Assembly (NCBI GenBank): GCA_000466585.1
Contig: KE993508.1
Location: 208,811-272,810 of the forward strand
Direction: 5' to 3'
From: Clostridiales bacterium oral taxon 876 str. F0540
GTDB lineage: Bacteria; Bacillota; Clostridia; Clostridiales; Clostridiaceae
Length of the DNA: 64,000 bases
Shown piece after piece: positions 26,102-35,126 of the stretch. How positions within the stretch are numbered: the stretch's first letter is position 1; every line of letters begins with the position of its first letter. The notes beneath the pieces were generated by a model that was not told the DNA's origin, ran no database searches, and saw nothing but the letters and a program-made list of their open reading frames with translations. Both the position numbers and the translations under genes were made by a program.

Positions 26102-27184
26102 TTAGGATTTAGATACAAGTTCTTTGTCTGGTGATACTAATATCTTAACATGTTTCTTCTTTTCTGGACCTGTTAATGCTCCGAACCCTTCTTCAACTAT
26201 ATCATCTAGATGTATTTTCTTTGTTACATATCCTTCTGCTTTTATTCTTCCATCTTTCATTTGAGCCATAGTTGCTGGGAATTCATGTCTGTATGCTAAT
26301 GTTCCAATGATTTTTTTCTCAGTAAATACTAATACATTAGGATTAAATTTAACATCATTTTCCCATATGCTAGTTACAACTAAGGTTCCTTCAAACTTTA
26401 AGCTATCTATACCTGTATCAAAACCTATTTGAGCTCCTGTAGTTTCAAATGCCACATCAACTCCTAATCCGTTAGTAAGCTTCTTAACTTCCTCTGCTAT
26501 ATTTACTTCATTAGGATCTAATACTACATCTGCTCCTGCTCTTTTAGCATATTCTTGTCTTATAGATTTTCTTTGTAGTACTACTATTAATTTTGCACCA
26601 GCTGCTTTTAAGCATTCAATAGTTGCTAGTCCTATTGGACCAGATCCTAGTACTAACGCAGTATCACCTGTTCTAAAATTAGCAATTCTGATTGAGTGTA
26701 ATGCTACTGCCATCGGCTCAACTAAAGCAGCTTGTTCATAAGACATTCCATCTGGTATCTTATGTACGAATTCTTTAGGGAAAACTGTATATTCAGCAAG
26801 TCCTCCACCACTTCCACAAAGTCCATGAAAACCTAATGATGAACATAAATTATATTTTCCTTCTAAACATGCTGGACATTTTCCACATGCAACTATAGGT
26901 TCAACTATTACTCTATCTCCTGGCTTAAAATTAGTTACATTAGAGCCAACTTCAACGACATCTCCTGAAAATTCATGTCCTAGCACTACTGGAGCTGTTG
27001 TCCCACTTAATGGGTGAGGTTGTCCTACTGGTATAAATATAGGTCCGCCTAAATATTCATGTAAATCTGATCCGCATATTCCACACCACTTTACTTTAAT
27101 CTTTACACCATTAACCGTAACCTTAGGTTCTTCAATTTCCTCTACTCTTACATCTTTCTTTGCATACCATAATGCTGCTTTCAT
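26102..27184 (-). CDS. bdh: (R,R)-2,3-butanediol dehydrogenase
   Basis: Medium-chain zinc dehydrogenase that reduces (R)-acetoin to (R,R)-2,3-butanediol. The catalytic zinc site is formed by Cys37 (GICGSDLHEY), His (LGHEFSG) and Glu. The structural zinc loop is complete (CGKCPACLEGKYNLC). The Rossmann motif is GSGPIGLATIE. The long insert LGGPIFIPVGQPHPLSG is characteristic of the butanediol dehydrogenases of acetogenic clostridia, which this closely resembles from memory. The start has AAGGAGGAG. Expression is predicted from the sigma-54 promoter at 27237-27252, activated by the AcoR-like gene upstream. Confidence 0.92.
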   Translation of the reverse strand: MKAALWYAKKDVRVEEIEEPKVTVNGVKIKVKWCGICGSDLHEYLGGPIFIPVGQPHPLSGTTAPVVLGHEFSGDVVEVGSNVTNFKPGDRVIVEPIVACGKCPACLEGKYNLCSSLGFHGLCGSGGGLAEYTVFPKEFVHKIPDGMSYEQAALVEPMAVALHSIRIANFRTGDTALVLGSGPIGLATIECLKAAGAKLIVVLQRKSIRQEYAKRAGADVVLDPNEVNIAEEVKKLTNGLGVDVAFETTGAQIGFDTGIDSLKFEGTLVVTSIWENDVKFNPNVLVFTEKKIIGTLAYRHEFPATMAQMKDGRIKAEGYVTKKIHLDDIVEEGFGALTGPEKKKHVKILVSPDKELVSKS

Positions 27185-27236
27185 CTTAAAACTCCTCCTT
27201 GGATAAATTGTTAATTAATTCACATACATTTATTAA

Positions 27237-27252
27237 GCAAATTTTATGCCAA
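27237..27252 (-). promoter_or_regulatory. Sigma-54 (-24/-12) promoter of bdh
   Basis: Minus strand TTGGCATAAAATTTGC: the GG and GC elements are exactly 12 bp apart, as sigma-54 requires. It lies about 50 bp before the bdh start. The rpoN gene is in this window at 50560-51933. Confidence 0.88.
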
Positions 27253-27369
27253 GTTATGAATAAGATTATGGTTTTTTGTCTTATTTAGGTTATTTACTTG
27301 ATGTAATCAGATTTTATCTATTATGTATAATTAACTTTACATAAAAACTATTAAACCACAAAATAAAAA

Positions 27370-27438
27370 TGTATCAAAATGATACATTTATTTTTCTCAT
27401 TTTGATACATACCTTCTTCTTTTCTCATTTTGATACAT
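27370..27438. promoter_or_regulatory. Three activator (UAS) sites for the AcoR-like regulator
   Basis: A perfect palindrome TGTATCAAAATGATACA (27370-27386) and two further copies of TCATTTTGATACAT (27397-27410 and 27425-27438), spaced 28 bp. They sit 115-185 bp upstream of the -12/-24 promoter, the usual position for a sigma-54 activator. The last copy overlaps the stop codon of the activator gene itself. Confidence 0.85.
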
Positions 27439-29371
27439 CTATATGATATTTTTTTATCTTTCTATATAAAGTAGCTCTTCCTATATTTAAAAATTTAGAT
27501 GTTAACTGAAGATTTCCATCACATTTTTGTATAGCATCCCTTATAGCATTCTCTTCCAATAAGTCAAGAGGAACTATTTTAATCTCCTCTTGCTTTATAG
27601 GCTCTTGAGGCAGTGTTTGCATTGTATTCTTATAATCTAAATTGTTTATATCTATATTCATTATTTCATCTTCACTTAAGTAATAATCTCGCTCAACAAC
27701 ATTCCTGAGTTCTCTTATATTTCCATCCCAATCATGTTTCTTTAATTCATCTATATATGATTGTTTTACATTTATAATTTTATTCCTATTTTTTATATTT
27801 AACTTCTGTATAAACTCATTTACAAGCAAATCTATATCTTCTTTTCTTTTCCTAAGTGGAATTGTCTTTATTTCCATTACACTTAATCTATAATATAAAT
27901 CTTCTCTAAAATTTTGCTTACTTATTTCATTTTTTAGTATTCTATTAGTAGCTCCAATAACTCTGACATTTAACTGCTTCTCATAGGTTCCACCAACTCT
28001 TACAATCTTTCCATTATCTAACACTCTGAGAAGCTTACTTTGAATATCTAAAGGTAATTCTCCAATCTCATCTAGAAATATTGTTCCCCCATCTGCCAAT
28101 TCAAATTTACCTGGATGCCCTTCTTTCGAGGCACCTGTAAAAGCACCTTTTTCATATCCAAATAATTCACTTTCAACAAGTTCACTAGGTATTGAAGCAC
28201 AGTTTACTGCAACAAAAGGACCTTTTGCTCGATTACTGTAATTATGTATTGATTGTGAAATTAACTCTTTACCAGTACCACTTTCTCCTTGAATCAAGAT
28301 ATTACAATCACTTTTTGCAGCCTTTTTAGCAAAACTTATCATATTTTTCATTTCTAAATTGTTGGTTATTATATCTTTAAATTCATATTGAGCTTTATAT
28401 CCTGCAAATTTATTTACAAGTTTATGTACCACTTCTACCTCTGTAAAAGTTATTACCATACCACTATTTTTCTCATTTTTACTTAATGGAAGTATATTCA
28501 TAACACACTTTATTATGTCATTATTTATAGAAAAATCCCATTCTAAATTATACAAAAACTTATTTTCTTCCTTAGTAAGCTTATAAAAATCAATGCCGCT
28601 TAAAACCTGATTAATATCCATATTCATTGCTTCTTCTAAAGATATACTTAAAATTTTTAGTGCTCGTCCGTTTATTCTTTTTATCTTCATATGTTCGTTC
28701 ATAACTATCATACCCTCTGATATAGACTCGAAAGTTATATTAAGTAATTTATATGAAGTAGCTAATTTCATTTGTTTCTGTATTGATTGAGCTGCAGCTG
28801 TTACTATACCTAAAGTATGAGAATGAGCATTGTAATAATTACCTGACATATTTATACATCCAATTAAATTATCATCTTCATCATATATTGGTGCCGCAGA
28901 GCATGTCCAAGAATGTTGGTTTGCTCCATAATGCTCTGCTCCAATGGTTTGAACTGGCTTATTAAGATATAAAGCTGTTCCTATAGCATTAGTTCCAACT
29001 ACTTTTTCTGACCATAATTCACCTTTTAGAAAATTTAGTTCCTCAACTCTTTCCATTATATCTTTATCACCAATTACATCTATTATATATCCCTCTTTAT
29101 CAGCTAAAAACAAGGCAAATCCCGACCCACGAACCATACTATAAATACTTTCTATAACTGGTCTAGCAACAGAAATAAGTTCATTATTTTTATTAATCAG
29201 CTCATATATATTAGGATGTTTAACATTCCCCTTTCCATTATAAGGATCAACTCCATACTTTCTACACCTTATCCATGAACCTGCGATTTCTCGTCTAACC
29301 TTTGAATCAACTTTCCCCGAAGAAACAAATTCCCTCCATGCTTCGGTAATAAATTCAATATAATCTCTCAT
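27425..29371 (-). CDS. acoR: Sigma-54-dependent activator, AcoR type
   Basis: A 648-residue enhancer-binding protein. A GAF domain (about 60-200) is followed by a PAS-like segment (about 215-310). The AAA+ domain has GESGTGKE, GAFTGA (the sigma-54 contact loop) and a GGTIFLDEIGELP Walker B. A C-terminal Fis-type helix-turn-helix follows (NLQLTSKFLNIGRATLYRKIKKY). AcoR proteins sense acetoin and activate acetoin/butanediol genes. The bdh gene downstream and the sites at 27370-27438 fit that role. The effector itself is inference. The start has GGAGAGGTAGAG. Confidence 0.92.
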   Translation of the reverse strand: MRDYIEFITEAWREFVSSGKVDSKVRREIAGSWIRCRKYGVDPYNGKGNVKHPNIYELINKNNELISVARPVIESIYSMVRGSGFALFLADKEGYIIDVIGDKDIMERVEELNFLKGELWSEKVVGTNAIGTALYLNKPVQTIGAEHYGANQHSWTCSAAPIYDEDDNLIGCINMSGNYYNAHSHTLGIVTAAAQSIQKQMKLATSYKLLNITFESISEGMIVMNEHMKIKRINGRALKILSISLEEAMNMDINQVLSGIDFYKLTKEENKFLYNLEWDFSINNDIIKCVMNILPLSKNEKNSGMVITFTEVEVVHKLVNKFAGYKAQYEFKDIITNNLEMKNMISFAKKAAKSDCNILIQGESGTGKELISQSIHNYSNRAKGPFVAVNCASIPSELVESELFGYEKGAFTGASKEGHPGKFELADGGTIFLDEIGELPLDIQSKLLRVLDNGKIVRVGGTYEKQLNVRVIGATNRILKNEISKQNFREDLYYRLSVMEIKTIPLRKRKEDIDLLVNEFIQKLNIKNRNKIINVKQSYIDELKKHDWDGNIRELRNVVERDYYLSEDEIMNIDINNLDYKNTMQTLPQEPIKQEEIKIVPLDLLEENAIRDAIQKCDGNLQLTSKFLNIGRATLYRKIKKYHIDVSK

Positions 29372-29597
29372 CTCTACCTCTCCATTACTTATAAAATATT
29401 ATATCAACATTATTTTGCTTAATTTAACTTACGGTGTACACTACTCTATAATATATAACTATTGTCTCCGTATCATTATCCAAAATTCTAACTTAATTAT
29501 AACACACCAATATTTATCTAGATTAGTTACTTTATTTTTCAACTCTAAATAAAAGTTCAAAACTAAATCTGTTCTAGGTGTAATTACTTGTAACAAC

Positions 29598-29692
29598 AAA
29601 AAAACACTACCACCTGTAGCAGCTATTTAAGCCACATACAAATGGTCGTGGATTTTATGGTGGAGGCCAGGGGTGACCTTTGAAATCCACCA
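29598..29692 (-). repeat. ssrA-3'-end-like repeat R3
   Basis: The copy most like the real tmRNA 3' end. On the plus strand TATGGTGGAGGCCAGGGGTG matches the ssrA sequence at 35124-35143 at all but one base. It includes the encoded CCA, the acceptor strand and part of the T-arm. It then diverges to a block shared with R1 and R2 (GAAATCCACC). The associated terminator stem and T-run (TTTTTTT, minus) are intact. Confidence 0.82.
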
Positions 29693-29793
29693 AATTTTAA
29701 AAGTCTGCAATTTAATCTCTTCCGATAACTGTGAGCCTTACCCTTCTTTATTTCGTTTACAAGAACAGTTCCTGCAAAATATATTCAAATATT

Positions 29794-29829
29794 AGAGACC
29801 ACATTGAATATTATCTCAATGTGGTCTCT
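29794..29829 (-). terminator. Hairpin after the reductase gene
   Basis: AGAGACCACATTGA pairs with TCAATGTGGTCTCT (12-14 bp stem). The minus-strand tail is only weakly T-rich (AATATTTG). Confidence 0.65.
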
Positions 29830-29860
29830 TAATAATATTAGTTTATCAACAAAACATTGA

Positions 29861-32284
29861 CTATTTCATTTCATCAACTGCAGTTTTACCAGCAATTCTT
29901 CCGAATGTAAATATATCAGTTAATGCATTACCGCCAAGACGGTTACCTGCATGGATACCTCCAGCAACTTCTCCAGCAGCATATAGATTCTTAATTGGTT
30001 TATCATTTTCGTCTAATACGTGGGCTTTAGTGTCTATCTTAAGTCCACCCATTGTATGATGAACTGCTGGCTTTCTAGGAGTAGCATAAAACGGTGCTTT
30101 TAAAACCTTTAAGCTAAATGTATCCTTATGGAATTCAGGATCAAAGCCTGCATCAACATATGAATTATATTTATTAATAGTGTCTATAAGAACTTCTGGA
30201 TCCATTCCAACTTTTACTGCCAGCTCTTCTAGGGTATCTGCTCTAAATAGAGTACCAGCTTCTACCTGACGGTCTAGCTTTTCTTGACTTGTATTAGCTG
30301 CAGTTTTCTTTATTTCATCATCAGCTATAAGGTAGAATAAACCACCCTGGTCAATAGCAGCTTTTGTTAAAACATCTCTTCCAGAGAATTCATTAATAAA
30401 TCTTTTTCCTTCTTTATTCACCATTACAAAGTTTTCAGGAGGTACTTGAACTCCACTGAATAATTCACCAGTTTCAGGATCGGCTACAGGCATCATTTGA
30501 GTAAAGCCCATTCCTGTAAGTGCAGCACCTACTGTTTTACCAAGCAATATTCCATCACCAGTCATAGCGTAGGAATTAGTAGTTTTTATATTATCATCAA
30601 TATTACTCCAGTAAGTGTTGTATTCTTTTAGCATCTTTGTGTTTGCACCAAAACCACCGCTTGCAAGCACTACTGCTTTTGCATGAACAGTTATCTTTTG
30701 GCCATTGACACCAGTTGCTATAACTCCTTTTATTTCACCATCTTCTATGATAAATTCTTTTACTGGGCTATCAGTAATGATTTTACCTGAGTTATCTTGT
30801 ACATATTTTGTTAGTGCAAGTATAAATGCTGTACCATAGCTTTTGGTAGGCTTATGACCACGACGCCAAAGTGCACCAACAGGAGCAAATACTATGCTCT
30901 TATCATACTCAACCCCTATGTCCTCTAGCCATTTTACACTTTCTAAAGCTCTGTCTGTAAGTATCTTTACTAGGTCATATTGTCCGTATATGGTGTTACC
31001 ATTAAGATCAGTTCTTTTACCACCAAAATATGTTTGCATTCTGTGAAGTAGTGGAGAGTCAAATAGATGTCCCTTTTGTGTATCAAACTTTTTCTTATAA
31101 TCAGAATACTCTTTTCTAAGTGCACGGAAATCATCTATATATTCTGGATGAATTAAGCTCTCATCTGTAGCTAGGAGTTCTTCAATGGTATGTCTTTCTC
31201 CTGGGTTTTCTTCAAACTGGCTCTGCCACTCTGGATCTGCAGCATTGACAGGACCACCTGAACGTATTGTATTTCCACCAACTGCTGGATATTTCTCAAG
31301 AACAATAGCGCTTGAACCATTCTGCAGTGCTGTTGCAGCTGCACTTAATCCAGCGCCGCCTCCACCTACAACTACTACATCACAAGTATATTCTTCGTCT
31401 TCTTTGTTTAGGCTGCTAGCAGGCTTTGGACGTCTCTTAAGGATGTCAGGGTTAACTCCTGCAAGCTTAACTGCTTTGGCTACACCGTCTAGTACAGCAT
31501 TGCTAGTTTCAGAAGCACCAGAAAGAGCATCAACATTTAATGTCTGTCCTTCAATTATTTTATCTGGTATTCTTACAAAAACCACATCTGCAAGTCCTTC
31601 TGTCTCGCCATCTGTATTTATATCTATACTTTCTATTCTCTTTTCACTAAAGGATACTTTCATTGGAAGGCTTCCTCCGTGACCTATTGCATTTACCTCA
31701 TATACTCCTGGTTCAAAGGAAAACTCTTCTTCTTCGTTTAGCTGATTTGAAATCTTTGCAAAACGCATAAAGCGTAGGAAGCATATTTCTAGGAAATCTA
31801 TGGTTCTTTCATCTTTTAGATTGCCTTCCTCATCAAATGCTTTATGTGCGCTTCCAAGTAAAAATTCATACCCTGGCATTACACTTGCATCAACACCTGG
31901 TGCATCTAAGATTTGACGAAGATGCAGCTGTGCACGAGAAGAACCTTGAACATCAAGAGAAGCTCCAAGGATCATCACTGGTTTGCCAGCAAGTGGATGA
32001 AGATCAAAGCTTAGCCACTCAATTAAGCTTTTAAGGCTAGATGGGATTGAGTGATTATACTCAGGAGTAGCTATAATCACACCATCACTTGCTATAATCT
32101 TATCATTGAACATCTGTATCACTTCACTTGAGGACTGATTATCAGATTGATTAAACATAGGAACATCTTTAATATCAAGTATTTCTATTTCTGCCTTTGA
32201 CTCAAAGTATTTTTTCATAAACTGAAGGAGTTTACGATTATATGATCTTTTTGCACTAGTTCCAACAATTGCTATAAATTTCAT
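29861..32284 (-). CDS. Three-domain flavin-linked fumarate/acrylate-type reductase
   Basis: A soluble 807-residue fusion. An N-terminal NAD(P)H-dependent FMN reductase (1-175) is followed by an FMN_bind domain (about 190-280). A C-terminal flavocytochrome-c/fumarate-reductase FAD domain follows (VVVVGGGGAGLSAA near 300, MGGLKID and GGNALTDIFTFGRIAG near the end). The FMN_bind motif DALSGAS (252-258) is the site of covalent FMN attachment by ApbE, with Ser at the acceptor position where Thr is usual. ApbE is encoded divergently at 34011. The family uses NADH to reduce an activated double bond (fumarate, acrylate, cinnamates); the substrate here is unknown. The start is the ATG at 32284 after AGGAGG. 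Confidence 0.88.
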   Translation of the reverse strand: MKFIAIVGTSAKRSYNRKLLQFMKKYFESKAEIEILDIKDVPMFNQSDNQSSSEVIQMFNDKIIASDGVIIATPEYNHSIPSSLKSLIEWLSFDLHPLAGKPVMILGASLDVQGSSRAQLHLRQILDAPGVDASVMPGYEFLLGSAHKAFDEEGNLKDERTIDFLEICFLRFMRFAKISNQLNEEEEFSFEPGVYEVNAIGHGGSLPMKVSFSEKRIESIDINTDGETEGLADVVFVRIPDKIIEGQTLNVDALSGASETSNAVLDGVAKAVKLAGVNPDILKRRPKPASSLNKEDEEYTCDVVVVGGGGAGLSAAATALQNGSSAIVLEKYPAVGGNTIRSGGPVNAADPEWQSQFEENPGERHTIEELLATDESLIHPEYIDDFRALRKEYSDYKKKFDTQKGHLFDSPLLHRMQTYFGGKRTDLNGNTIYGQYDLVKILTDRALESVKWLEDIGVEYDKSIVFAPVGALWRRGHKPTKSYGTAFILALTKYVQDNSGKIITDSPVKEFIIEDGEIKGVIATGVNGQKITVHAKAVVLASGGFGANTKMLKEYNTYWSNIDDNIKTTNSYAMTGDGILLGKTVGAALTGMGFTQMMPVADPETGELFSGVQVPPENFVMVNKEGKRFINEFSGRDVLTKAAIDQGGLFYLIADDEIKKTAANTSQEKLDRQVEAGTLFRADTLEELAVKVGMDPEVLIDTINKYNSYVDAGFDPEFHKDTFSLKVLKAPFYATPRKPAVHHTMGGLKIDTKAHVLDENDKPIKNLYAAGEVAGGIHAGNRLGGNALTDIFTFGRIAGKTAVDEMK

Positions 32285-32298
32285 TGTTATTAATCCTC

Positions 32299-32898
32299 CT
32301 ACTCTTGCCAAGTGAATTTTTTAACTTTTTTATTTAAAGCTTTTTCTGCTAAAAGTTTTGATGTAATATCCGTAAATAGAAGAAACTCTCTGAAAATTTC
32401 ATCAAGCTCTGATAGCTTATCTGAATAAATAAGATTTCCTGCGCTATCAAATGCACCCTGTGATTTTCCTAAAAGGAACTCACTGCTTGGCATGATTCTG
32501 GCAGCAAGCTCAGGTGAATCAAGTATTTGTCTAAGATGTGCCTGTGCACGAGAGGAACCAAGTGTACCAAGAGAAGCCCCCACTATTAAAACAGGCTTGT
32601 CTGTAAGTGCTTGACTAGTGTAACTTATCCATTCAAGAGCGCTCTTTAAAACCGCAGGTATGGCATGATCATACTCTGGAGTTGCTATTATTACTCCATC
32701 TGCTTTAAGAATTTTATCAGATAATTCTGCTACCTTTTCAGGAACATCAGAATCCTCTGGTTCATTAAAGGCAGGTAAAGCCTTAATTTCGTATAGTTCT
32801 ATCTCCGCCCTACTTAAAAAATGCTTTTGCATAAATTGAAGCAGCATACGATTAGTTGACACGTCTGAGTTAGTACCTACAATTGCTAAATACTTCAT
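32299..32898 (-). CDS. NAD(P)H-dependent FMN reductase
   Basis: A 199-residue flavodoxin-fold reductase. It carries the phosphate-binding GTNSDVSTNRMLLQF, the family motif IIATPEYDHAIPAVLKSALEW, and VGASLGTLGSSRAQAHLRQIL. It is a close homologue of residues 1-175 of the next gene, so the two probably arose by duplication or by gene fusion. It precedes the reductase by 14 bp and has its own ribosome site (AAAGGGGA), forming an operon. It may supply reduced flavin to the FAD domain or act on free FMN. Confidence 0.88.
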   Translation of the reverse strand: MKYLAIVGTNSDVSTNRMLLQFMQKHFLSRAEIELYEIKALPAFNEPEDSDVPEKVAELSDKILKADGVIIATPEYDHAIPAVLKSALEWISYTSQALTDKPVLIVGASLGTLGSSRAQAHLRQILDSPELAARIMPSSEFLLGKSQGAFDSAGNLIYSDKLSELDEIFREFLLFTDITSKLLAEKALNKKVKKFTWQE

Positions 32899-32998
32899 AG
32901 TAATCCCCTTTCTCTATTTCAAAATTTCATAATTTCAGTAATTGTTTGATATAATTTTAACATGTTGAATATATTATATCTAATAGTTATTTATTGAA

Positions 32999-33027
32999 GT
33001 TTGATAACATATTTGTTATAATCAAAC
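32999..33027. promoter_or_regulatory. Dyad operator between the reductase operon and lysR
   Basis: GTTTGATAACATATTTGTTATAATCAAAC has outer arms GTTTGAT/ATCAAAC and an inner ATAACA-TATT-TGTTAT. This fits the T-N11-A dyad bound by LysR proteins in divergent promoters. Confidence 0.65.
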
Positions 33028-33070
33028 ACAATAAAAAATAAGTAAATTGTCTCACAAAAGGATGAATTAA

Positions 33071-34018
33071 ATGTCAAAATACTATTCTCAAGATATTTTG
33101 TATTATATTGATGCCATTTTAAAGTACAGTAATTATGGCAAGGCTGCCAAATCTCTTTATATTTCTCAACCTTACTTGACACAGGTTATTAAAAGGGTAG
33201 AAAGTCAGTTAGACTGTGAGCTTATCAATCGTAGTGACCTGCCATATCGATTAACCGAGCAGGGCAAGATATATTATCAGTATTTAACTTCAATAGAAAA
33301 TAATTATGCTAAACTGCTTAGAGAAATATCAGCTGTGTCAGATATAGATAGCAAGGTTATCAAGATAGGAGTGCTTCCCAGCCTTGGAACCTACCTTTTA
33401 CCTCTTTTTCTACCAAAATTTCTAGATATGCATCCAAACTGCAGAATAGAGCTATCAGAGGCTTTACCAGAAAAAAATGAGAAACTAACTCAGAATGGTG
33501 AATTGGATTTTTGGCTTGGACAAAATTCAAGAAATATTTCTCCAAACTTAAACTCCATTACTTGGGGCAGACACAGATACCGCGCTATTATTCCTCGCTG
33601 CTGTGATCTATATAAGAAAGACGTAGCCGTTATTACAGAAGGAACTATCGACATAAATAAGCTATTGTGTCAAAAGCTTATACTGACTTCCAAAGGTTCT
33701 GCTATAAGAAAGCAGATAGATCAGTTATTAAGCCTTTATAAGGTAGAGCCCAACATCATAATGGAAAGCACCGAAATAAATACTGTACTTAACCTTGCAA
33801 CGAGAAATTTAGGACTGACCTTTATACCAGAAAGCATCTATGTAAAGGAGTGTCCATCTGAATATAATATATATGAAGTTCCAATTGATGAGCTTAGTTT
33901 AGATTATTTTATAGCATATCACAGTGATAAAAAACTAACCGCCGTTGATGAAGACCTTATAGATTCATTTCTAACTCATGGTCAAAATAATTTCAATATA
34001 GGAGATCAAAATGAATGA
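33071..34018 (+). CDS. LysR-family transcriptional regulator
   Basis: A 315-residue regulator. The N-terminal winged helix-turn-helix (residues 5-65) contains NYGKAAKSLYISQPYLTQVIKRVESQL. A periplasmic-binding-protein-like effector domain follows. It is divergent from the FMN reductase-reductase operon and overlaps the downstream apbE by 8 bp, so it probably controls both. The dyad at 32999-33027 is the candidate operator. The inducer is likely the reductase substrate (inference). Confidence 0.9.
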   Translation: MSKYYSQDILYYIDAILKYSNYGKAAKSLYISQPYLTQVIKRVESQLDCELINRSDLPYRLTEQGKIYYQYLTSIENNYAKLLREISAVSDIDSKVIKIGVLPSLGTYLLPLFLPKFLDMHPNCRIELSEALPEKNEKLTQNGELDFWLGQNSRNISPNLNSITWGRHRYRAIIPRCCDLYKKDVAVITEGTIDINKLLCQKLILTSKGSAIRKQIDQLLSLYKVEPNIIMESTEINTVLNLATRNLGLTFIPESIYVKECPSEYNIYEVPIDELSLDYFIAYHSDKKLTAVDEDLIDSFLTHGQNNFNIGDQNE

Positions 34019-34949
34019 GTATAAGAAAATAATATATCTTATGGGAACAAAAATCTCTCTATATATAAAAGCAGAGGCTGCTGAAAAGCTTGCAGAAAAG
34101 GCTGAGGATATGCTGATTCATTATGAAGAAGTCTTTAGCGCCAACAGTGATAACTCACAGCTTGCTATGCTTAAAAAAGAAGCTTCATTTGCTCCACAAA
34201 AAGTGGATGAGGAACTGTATGAGCTGATAAAAATAGGTAAAGAACATAGTCTATGTGAAAATACATATTTAAATATTGCAATAGGTCCATTAATAAAATT
34301 ATGGAAAATAGGTTTTGAGGGGGCACATGTACCAGAGAAAGAAGCTATAGCATCGGTACTGGAACTTTTAAAGCCTGAAAATATACAACTAGATGATGAA
34401 AAAAAGACCGTGTATTTCTTGAAAAAAGGAATTGAGATAGACCTTGGAGCCATAGCTAAGGGCTATTTTGCAGATAAAGTTATGGAATTATTTAAGGAAA
34501 ATGGGACTGTTTCAGCTATGGTAGATATGGGAGGTAATGTTCTCGTTTTTGGAGAATCACCATCGGAAGGCGGTGACTGGAATGTGGGAATACAAAATCC
34601 GTTTCTACCAAGAGGTAATGCGGTGGCACTTGTCAAAATAAAAGATCAATCCGTTGTAACCTCAGGAATATATGAGAGAGTGTTTGAAAAGGATGGAAGT
34701 AGATACCACCATATATTTGACAGCAAAACAGGCTACCCAATAGAAAGTAATATAGCTTCTTTAACTATTATTGCTGATAAGTCCCTGGACTGCGATATAT
34801 ATACAACAAAATTGTTTGGATTAGATGCTGCATCAATTATTCGTAGAGTTAATAGCATTAATGGTATGGGTGCTGTTGTAATAACTGCGGATGGTAAACT
34901 AGCCTATACAGATAATCTTATAGGAAGAATATATCCATTAACAATGTAG
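34011..34949 (+). CDS. apbE: ApbE FAD:protein FMN transferase (cytosolic)
   Basis: A 312-residue flavin transferase that links FMN through a phosphoester to Thr/Ser in FMN_bind domains. It has the ApbE landmarks IDLGAIAKGYFADKV, MVDMGGNVLVFGE and the C-terminal HHIFDSKTGYPIESN. There is no signal peptide or lipobox, so it acts in the cytosol, matching the soluble reductase encoded divergently. Translation is coupled to lysR (8-bp overlap, with TAGGAGATCAAA before its ATG). No terminator hairpin is obvious after it. Confidence 0.92.
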   Translation: MNEYKKIIYLMGTKISLYIKAEAAEKLAEKAEDMLIHYEEVFSANSDNSQLAMLKKEASFAPQKVDEELYELIKIGKEHSLCENTYLNIAIGPLIKLWKIGFEGAHVPEKEAIASVLELLKPENIQLDDEKKTVYFLKKGIEIDLGAIAKGYFADKVMELFKENGTVSAMVDMGGNVLVFGESPSEGGDWNVGIQNPFLPRGNAVALVKIKDQSVVTSGIYERVFEKDGSRYHHIFDSKTGYPIESNIASLTIIADKSLDCDIYTTKLFGLDAASIIRRVNSINGMGAVVITADGKLAYTDNLIGRIYPLTM

Positions 34950-35066
34950 TATTTCAAAGAATAAGGTGGTATTCATTGTTGTAACCGAGAATATCAAAAA
35001 TTTTGTGCGAATTATAAATTATGTTTGTTTAGTTTATAAACTGGTGAAGTTACCCTTATCGTTCAA

Positions 35067-35120
35067 AAAACACGAACCGCCTGTAAGTGGCATTTAAGCC
35101 ACCTATAGGCGGTTCGTAAA
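35067..35120 (-). terminator. Terminator of ssrA
   Basis: Minus strand ACGAACCGCCTATAGGTGGC pairs with GCCACTTACAGGCGGTTCGT and runs into GTTTTTTG. The same hairpin type recurs in repeats R1-R3. Confidence 0.9.
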
Positions 35121-35126
35121 TATGTA

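Larger units (their letters stand above)
29372..29860. other. 489-bp gene-free region with repeat R3 and a hairpin
   Basis: It holds the promoter region of the acoR-like gene, repeat R3 (29598-29692) and the hairpin after the reductase gene (29794-29829). No ORF with a ribosome site is seen. Confidence 0.6.

Noticed and set aside
27207..27223. Rex-like site TTGTTAATTAATTCACA upstream of bdh
   Set aside because: Only the left half matches the Rex consensus; the right half lacks TTAACAA.
20253..29692. CRISPR array interpretation of repeats R1-R3
   Set aside because: They are about 95 bp long, 3-6 kb apart and separated by full genes; no cas gene is present.
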